A stretch of DNA of 64,000 bases, from contig JXTC01000167.1 of assembly GCA_002914845.1 (NCBI GenBank), forward strand, positions 466,343-530,342, in the 5' to 3' direction. The notes under the pieces are model-generated. The model searched no databases. It saw only the letters and a program-made list of their open reading frames with translations, and was not told where the DNA came from. The translations under genes and the position numbers were made by a program. Within the stretch, counting starts at the first letter, position 1, and the number at the start of each line of letters is the position of its first letter. Positions 60,259 through 64,000 of the stretch are shown piece by piece. This DNA is from Trema orientale (taxonomy: Eukaryota > Streptophyta > Magnoliopsida > Rosales > Cannabaceae).

Positions 60259-60302
<44 letters not shown>
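60259..60302 (+). repeat. (TC)22 microsatellite
   Basis: Perfect dinucleotide repeat of about 22 units, a likely polymorphic marker. Confidence 0.98.
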
Positions 60303-60306
<4 letters not shown>

Positions 60307-60875
60307 AATTAGGGCTACTTCCTATTTTTTTTCTGAAATGATGTCACCGAAGGGCCCAATGATATCATATGCTTCCAACACCGTTTTCAGAATGATAAAA
60401 ACCCCGCTTTGAAACAAGGCACATGAAAAACAAAAAAGAAAAATTTGAATACTAGAAAATAATGTGTTAGGACGGAAAAATTAAAAACATGAATGATGCA
60501 GAATTAGTCAATAATTCCAATCAGTGTATCCAAGAGATCCTTCTTTTGGTCTAATTAGCTAGGCAAAAGTTCAGCATGGTACATAATGTAATGATAATGA
60601 TTTATGACCGCGGATATATGAAGATTCAACTTATGTATGCATGTACGAACTTGAATATATCCGTATCGATAGACATAGTAATGGGCCCACATATTAATTA
60701 TATGTATTTTTTTTTGAAAGATTAATTATATGTATTTATATGTGCATGTACACACACGCACGTATGTATAGATGTGTTAAGATGTAGTTCGGTTCGGGTA
60801 TCAGTCATATTACATGATTTAGCCAATATTTAGTTAACACAGAACATATTTGTTCAATGTCATATTTGAAAAATA

Positions 60876-61222
60876 GAGATATTATTATTTTTATATCTTA
60901 TATTTTGACACTTTGTTCAGATTGTACCGTCTATTTTGGTTATTATTAATATTGACCATTAGATTTGAAATCTGTTACAAATTTATACCTGACACCAATT
61001 TAGAATAGTTAATTTACCAAGATGCTGTTAAATAAACTATATACAAACCGATCCGATAATAAGTTTATTAAATCATCTTAGTAAATTAACTGCTCTAAAT
61101 TGTTGTCAGGATATAAATTAATAGCATATTCTAAATCTAAAGGTCAATTTGATAATAACTAATACACAAAGTATAAATTGAAGAAAGTGCCAAAATACAA
61201 GGTATAAAAGTGATACTCTCCC
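60876..61222 (+). mobile_element. MITE family Y, copy 2
   Basis: This 347-bp foldback is homologous over its length to 44187-44547 (shared AAATCTGTTACAAATTTATA, CCAAGATGCTGT, TAAATCTAAAGGT words), in the same orientation. The reverse-complemented right end GGGAGAGTATCACTTTTATA matches the copy-1 left end well. Confidence 0.75.
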
Positions 61223-61798
61223 TTGAAAAATATGTTTGGTGTTGATTAAATTATAATACGGGACTGGTCACAGAAGAGGACTACATCCAAAGCTTATATA
61301 GATTATTACCATATATGTCCTATATATTCTCTATAATTTGTTTCCTTGACAGATCCCAGTCTACACAAAAAAAAAAAAAAAAAAAGATGTGTTATTCATT
61401 CTAACATTTTTCCGATTTTGCATTGACTAGTTAACTATTTAAGGATTATAATTAAGGGGAGAGACAATGGCCAAAAAGATCCATACTTCCAAAACATACT
61501 AATTAAGGATTATATTGATAGCATGTAGATAATAAAGAATATGTATTTAAAAAGTAGGCATTTTATAACACCACTACCACTGTTATGGAAATCCCACTGT
61601 GTTCCAAAACATTAATAGCTGCATTTATAATTACCATAAGTTATGCTGTAACAAGTTTGTAATTTGATAACAAATGATTTGACTTAGAACTAATAATCAT
61701 CAATATTTTCTATTTTTTTTAAGGGATTTATCTTCCATTGTGATCAGCATATCTTTAGTTTGATTCTATTACTGTACTGGCAGCAATTAAAACATAAA
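61223..61798. other. Intergenic DNA
   Basis: AT-rich with a poly-A run near 61367-61385. No gene or element recognised. Confidence 0.35.
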
Positions 61799-62156
61799 GG
61801 TCCCGTTTGTTTCAACTATTTTATTCTAATGGAATGGAAAATCCATTTGAATGAGTGTTTGTTTCAACAACTCCAGTTTTTTCATTCAAATGATCTTTTA
61901 GAATGTGCGTTTGTTTCAACAATTCAGTTTTTCCATTCAAATGGTCCATCAGAAAAATTAACCATTGGAATGATTTTTTTGTCTTGAATGAGAATGGAGG
62001 GGGAGAGATGTTTTTGAATAGTCCATTCTAATACTCCCATTCTAATTACAACTCATTCACTATTTTTTCCATTCAAATGTCTCTCATTCCAATTATAACA
62101 CATTCTACAATTTCTATTCAAATACACACATTCAAATAGGCGAACCAAACGGGGCC
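61799..62156. mobile_element. TIR element (GGYCCCGTTTG ends)
   Basis: The left end GGTCCCGTTTGTTTC and the reverse-complemented right end GGCCCCGTTTGGTTC form a near-perfect terminal repeat, a common plant MITE end. The interior has inverted CATTCAAATG/CATTTGAATG words and a roughly 55-bp direct duplication (GTTTGTTTCAACAA...TTCATTCAAATG). No clear target-site duplication is seen. Confidence 0.7.
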
Positions 62157-63651
62157 AAAAGTATTTGATAAAAGTATCTGATTCCAGTACAGTTAATTCC
62201 AAAAGCATGCTTAGGTGACACTTGTATTTCACCTAATCTTTTTATTTGATTGAAAATTTTTTTAAAAAAAATTGGAGGAAAGTTTATCACCTAATCTGTT
62301 ATAGCTCAATTATTTTAATTTTCCCATAGAAACATAGGTGGTCTTAGAATTTTCCAATTTGAAAACTCAATACTTGGAGTTTTGGACACGTTGCACAAAC
62401 CCATGTGGACTTGGAGGAATCGAATCACGATGGAATCTCCTTTAATTGGCTTTTTTTCCCCTCAATTTTTAAGGTTTGCTATATAAGGAAAAACAATAAA
62501 ATAAAAATAAAAAACTCCAGAAATTGGCAAACGAAACAGTATGGCTCTCCAGTACTGAACAGTAGTGATGAAGTGGAAGTGTTACTTGGGACATACTCCA
62601 TGTATATGCTGCCGTATGCTTTACTTCAATCCAAGTGATATCTCAACCCTTCACTCACATGATTTTGCAGTAAAAGAAGTTTCTATTCTTTTTTTCTTTT
62701 TTACAATTTTCAGGTCACTGACTCCACCTCCCAACTTGCCCTTTCGCAAAAGTTTTAACTTATAAGGAATTTTTTTTTTTTTCAAAGAAAATTTCAATTA
62801 AAATTTGACATCATTTTCATATCAAGCACACCCAAAAATAGTTATAAAGACGGCCGGAAAAGAGATTAAAAAATAAGGAAAATTTCATGATTTAGCTAAT
62901 TATTTTTTTTAATTAATTGCTGTTTTAATAAAAACGGTTTATAATCAATTGAAATTTTAAAATTGTCAAATTGACTGATGGAGATGGTGTTTGCATAATT
63001 TTTTTAATTTTAATTTAAGGAAGTAAACTTATATATATTTTTTTAATTCAAATGTACCACATGCATTTTTGACATAAAACATAGAGTATATAATTGTAGT
63101 TTTCTCTTTTTTTTTTTTTGGGAAGAACACAGGTACATGGCTGTAGCCGCAGGTAGGTGATCCAGGTGTACATGCAATGCAATATTCTGAAAGCAAATTC
63201 TTAAGCGAAGAAATCAAACAAAGACTATGCTTCTTCCGATATGGAGTATATTACTTATATATGGTTATCGGCAGAGACCGAATTCGGGTACGTGTTGATT
63301 ATCTGTCTTCCCACGTGACATACAGGCCGATAAGAGTACTTACGTACTGAGAGGATGCGATCAATTAAGTTAATTGAAAACAGAGCAATTTCAAGTATGG
63401 AATGTGTTTAAGTGCATAAGAATTCAAGTCAAAATGCTGAGCTGGCATTTCAATTACTTGTTCTACCGGCTTTAGTGCTAAGCATAACGTGATTTAGTGA
63501 TTAATTGGTGATAACTGGTATCATATTGTAATAATAAGTGCATCCAATTTGTGAACTACGTACTTAATTATACATATAAATTAGACGGAGTGTATTGAGC
63601 AACAATTTCTAGTGCTATTATGTATAATATATATAAATGCTAAGGGGTACT
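62157..63651. other. Intergenic DNA
   Basis: No gene recognised. Short open frames near 62405-62765 and 63029-63217 have no family motifs. Confidence 0.35.
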
Positions 63652-64000
63652 CAGTGACGGAGCCAAAAAAATTTTTCAGGAGGTATACACTAAAACTTTT
63701 TTTAGTTAATTTTAAAATACATTAGTCAACATATACCAATATAAAATTAAAAAAGATGTTTAAAGTGAGTCTAAAAAAACATTATCCAAAATGTGAGTAA
63801 AATTTAGTACTTCAAAATAATATAAGTAAAGTTCAGAAATTTAAAAAGAATTAATAGGTCATATTAAGAGCATTATTGAATTTCTTTTATAAAAAGGGCA
63901 AAAACTATAATTAAAAAATTCAAAGGGGGCAAATAAAGGATAAAACTAAAATTTTAAGATAAAATGGAGGTAAAAAGTATAATTTTTAAAAAAATGAGGG
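63652..64000 (+). mobile_element. Possible hAT (Tip100-like) element start
   Basis: CAGTGACGGAGCCAAAAAAA resembles the CAGNGGCGGAGCCAG terminal repeat of Tip100-like hAT transposons. The rest is AT-rich non-coding DNA running off the window, so the other end and target duplication cannot be checked. Confidence 0.35.

Overview
This window is nuclear DNA of a flowering plant, almost certainly a eudicot. It is AT-rich, and its genes have many short GT-AG introns. About half of it is plant transposable-element debris, and two runs of N mark it as part of an assembled scaffold. I cannot name the species. There is no prokaryotic, organellar or CRISPR-like content.

Three host genes are well supported. 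(1) An NADPH oxidase (RBOH) on the minus strand, 5805-9688, has 14 coding exons and an 839-residue product. (2) A plant NFRKB-like protein of the INO80 chromatin-remodelling complex lies on the plus strand, 45494-49684, as one uninterrupted coding exon of 1396 residues. (3) A kinesin-5 (BimC/Eg5-type) mitotic motor lies on the minus strand, 51428-57200, with 22 coding exons and a product of about 1051 residues; a small assembly gap falls in its motor domain. From memory, Arabidopsis chromosome 3 carries the same set close together (RBOHJ At3g45810, NFRKB1 At3g45830, kinesin-5 At3g45850). The window therefore looks like a conserved block whose RBOH-NFRKB interval has grown to about 36 kb by transposon insertion. 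The three proteins act in unrelated processes (apoplastic superoxide production, chromatin, spindle). They are neighbours by descent and do not form a pathway.

Layout: 1-5405, decayed Ty1/copia element (minus strand, entering from outside the window). 5805-9688, RBOH. 9689-26505, AT-rich intergenic DNA with Mutator-type MITEs, an 865-bp foldback element, a decayed tandem repeat, a fragment resembling CPSF73-II, a tRNA-derived SINE and a Helitron-like element. 26506-30293, 5'-truncated LINE with target-site duplications and a 549-N gap. 30294-34016, degenerate repeats and foldbacks. 34017-42142, Athila-like Ty3/gypsy element (minus strand) with both LTRs. 42143-44547, MITEs. 44548-49684, NFRKB with its promoter region. 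51428-58200, kinesin-5 with probable mitotic (MSA-type) promoter motifs. 58250-64000, intergenic DNA with MITEs, ending in a possible hAT terminus.

I found no clear new multi-gene system. The most unusual structures are non-coding: a foldback element built from regularly repeated GTTAC-N5-GTAAC palindromes (17763-18627), three hairpins with nearly the same loop but different stems in the copia leader (3958-4168), and a 90-nt stop-free in-frame intron in the RBOH gene (7227-7316).
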